Assembly: GCA_946627575.1 (NCBI GenBank)
Contig: CAMOVS010000100.1
Span: forward strand, 1-5,690
Length of the DNA: 5,690 nucleotides
Source: an uncultured Lachnospiraceae bacterium
GTDB taxonomy: Bacteria > Bacillota > Clostridia > Lachnospirales > Lachnospiraceae
Direction: 5' to 3'
Every line of letters begins with the position of its first letter. Position 1 is the first letter of the stretch. A program made the position numbers and the translations under genes. Positions 4,601 to 5,690 of this stretch are shown one piece after another. The notes beneath the pieces were generated by a model. It was not told where the DNA came from. It ran no database searches and was given only the letters and a program-made list of their open reading frames with translations.

Positions 4601-5690
4601 ATGTTTGGCAGACGGAAAAAATCCATGACAACAGATGAGCCATCTCAGCAGTCGGCAATGATCTTGGACAGCCTTGAGGTGGTTGAAGGAGAGGGCGAAT
4701 ACGACGAAACGATGACCCGGGAGGAAGACCTGATCGCAGATCTGTTTTCCGACTCATCCGCCCCCGAAAGTAATGGCTCTTCCTATGATGAAAGCTATGA
4801 CGCAGGACAGGAAGAAGAATATGAAGAACCGGCTGAAGAATCCAAACCAAAGAAGAAAGGACTCTTTGGTTTCTTCCGCAAGCCGAAAAAGGACATTCAG
4901 CTCTACGATGACGCAGAAGAAGAATCCTATGAGTCTGAGTCCGATCAATATGAAGAGCCTGACTCAGCTGAATCCGAGCAGGATAGCTTTGATTCCTTTG
5001 AAGCAGAGGAAGAGGCCGGGCAGGAGACGGAACCCTTCAATCTGTTTGATGTACAAGAGCCGTCCCCGTCCGTGACGGAAGAAGCTGATGCAGCTGATTC
5101 CATGCCGGATGAATATGATATAGCTGATATAGAAGAAACAGCCGCAAAAGAAGAGGATCACAGCTCTTCCCTCCCGGATGGAGTTTCCGGGGAAGCCGGG
5201 CAGAATCCGGATGCAACCGAGACCGGATGGCTGACCGATGACGATGATCTGGTCTTGAATCCGGCCCTCTTTGCCCTCGCGGATGAGATGGGCGGACCGG
5301 ATGAATCTGAGCTGGCAGATGAGACTTCGGATGTCTACGAAGATGAAGATGAAAGATCGGTGGATGAGTCCTATGATGAGGAATCGGATTCAGACGAAGA
5401 CAGTGATGATGAGGACAGCTACTATCTGGACGATGATAAAGGATCAAAGAAAAAATACATCATCGCTGCAGCGGTGGCCGTTGTGGCTCTTGGCCTGGCA
5501 GCCTTCTTTATCTTAAGGAACATGCGCAAGGCCCCGGAAGGCAAGGCCTATGTACAGACCGTTCAGGAGATCCTGGGATATAATCTTGGCTCTACCCATA
5601 CCAACCGCTACAGCGGCATCGTAGAAGCACAGAAGCAGACCAAGATTAATCTGGAGGAAGGTATGACGGTTGCCCGCTGCTATGTCAATG
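4601..5690 (+). CDS. HlyD/MacA-like membrane adaptor with acidic cytoplasmic region, N-terminal part
   Basis: The frame is open from ATG 4601 to the window end (363 complete codons; gene continues). AGGAGG (4589-4594) lies 6 nt upstream. Residues 1-285 are very rich in Asp, Glu and Ser and probably disordered, with many Tyr residues flanked by acids (for example SYDESYD at 61-67 and QYEEP at 116-120). Two basic islands interrupt this: FGRRKK at 2-7 and KPKKKGLFGFFRKPKK at 82-97. A KKK cluster and one membrane helix follow (about 286-305), then RNMRK, giving a likely cytoplasmic N-terminus. The exported part begins with RYSGIVEAQKQTKINLEEGMT (from 336), which resembles the start of the barrel-sandwich region in efflux adaptor proteins (MacA/HlyD type), partners of ABC exporters. 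That assignment is from motif recall over a short stretch and is moderate. A MacB-like ATPase/permease would be expected downstream, outside the window. Confidence 0.75.
   Translation, partial: MFGRRKKSMTTDEPSQQSAMILDSLEVVEGEGEYDETMTREEDLIADLFSDSSAPESNGSSYDESYDAGQEEEYEEPAEESKPKKKGLFGFFRKPKKDIQLYDDAEEESYESESDQYEEPDSAESEQDSFDSFEAEEEAGQETEPFNLFDVQEPSPSVTEEADAADSMPDEYDIADIEETAAKEEDHSSSLPDGVSGEAGQNPDATETGWLTDDDDLVLNPALFALADEMGGPDESELADETSDVYEDEDERSVDESYDEESDSDEDSDDEDSYYLDDDKGSKKKYIIAAAVAVVALGLAAFFILRNMRKAPEGKAYVQTVQEILGYNLGSTHTNRYSGIVEAQKQTKINLEEGMTVARCYVN

Noticed and set aside
5037..5447. His/Pro-rich minus-strand frame opposite the acidic region
   Set aside because: It arises from reading GAT/GAG-rich codons in reverse; it has no independent support.

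Overview
The window looks like chromosomal DNA from a Gram-positive Clostridia-type bacterium, most likely Lachnospiraceae-like. This is inferred from moderate GC content, strong AGGAGG-type ribosome binding sites, the cobalamin-independent queuosine enzyme QueH, an alpha-type glutamine synthetase of 444 residues, and a MacA/HlyD-like adaptor in what appears to be a monoderm. No mobile element, CRISPR array, tRNA or rRNA was seen.

Layout. (1) Up to 259, plus strand: the C-terminal end of a small membrane protein of the 'small multi-drug export' family (COG2426). (2) 358-837, plus: an uncharacterised protein with two membrane segments, a charged helix and a C-terminal four-cysteine zinc ribbon. 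(3) 824-1480, minus: queH, convergent with gene 2 and overlapping it by 14 bp at the 3' ends. A plus-strand intrinsic terminator lies inside the queH coding region. (4) 1481-1832: a 352-bp divergent control region with several dyad symmetries, a likely glnA promoter and a very long leader hairpin. (5) 1833-3167, plus: glnA. (6) 3309-4142, plus: dapF, with its own candidate promoter in the 141-bp gap. (7) 4143-4600: a 458-bp gap. Its first part has balanced GC and may be structured; its second part is strikingly AT-rich. (8) 4601 to the window end, plus: the N-terminal part of a membrane adaptor with an unusual acidic cytoplasmic region of about 285 residues ahead of its single membrane helix.

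The genes are mostly housekeeping: glutamine synthesis (nitrogen assimilation), meso-diaminopimelate synthesis (lysine and peptidoglycan) and tRNA queuosine modification. They do not form one obvious pathway; glnA and dapF share strand and order and may be partly co-transcribed. No clear novel defence or mobile system is visible. The signals most worth follow-up are the 48-nt near-perfect hairpin and nested palindromes ahead of glnA, the terminator embedded in a conserved queH motif, and the acidic cytoplasmic extension of the last protein.
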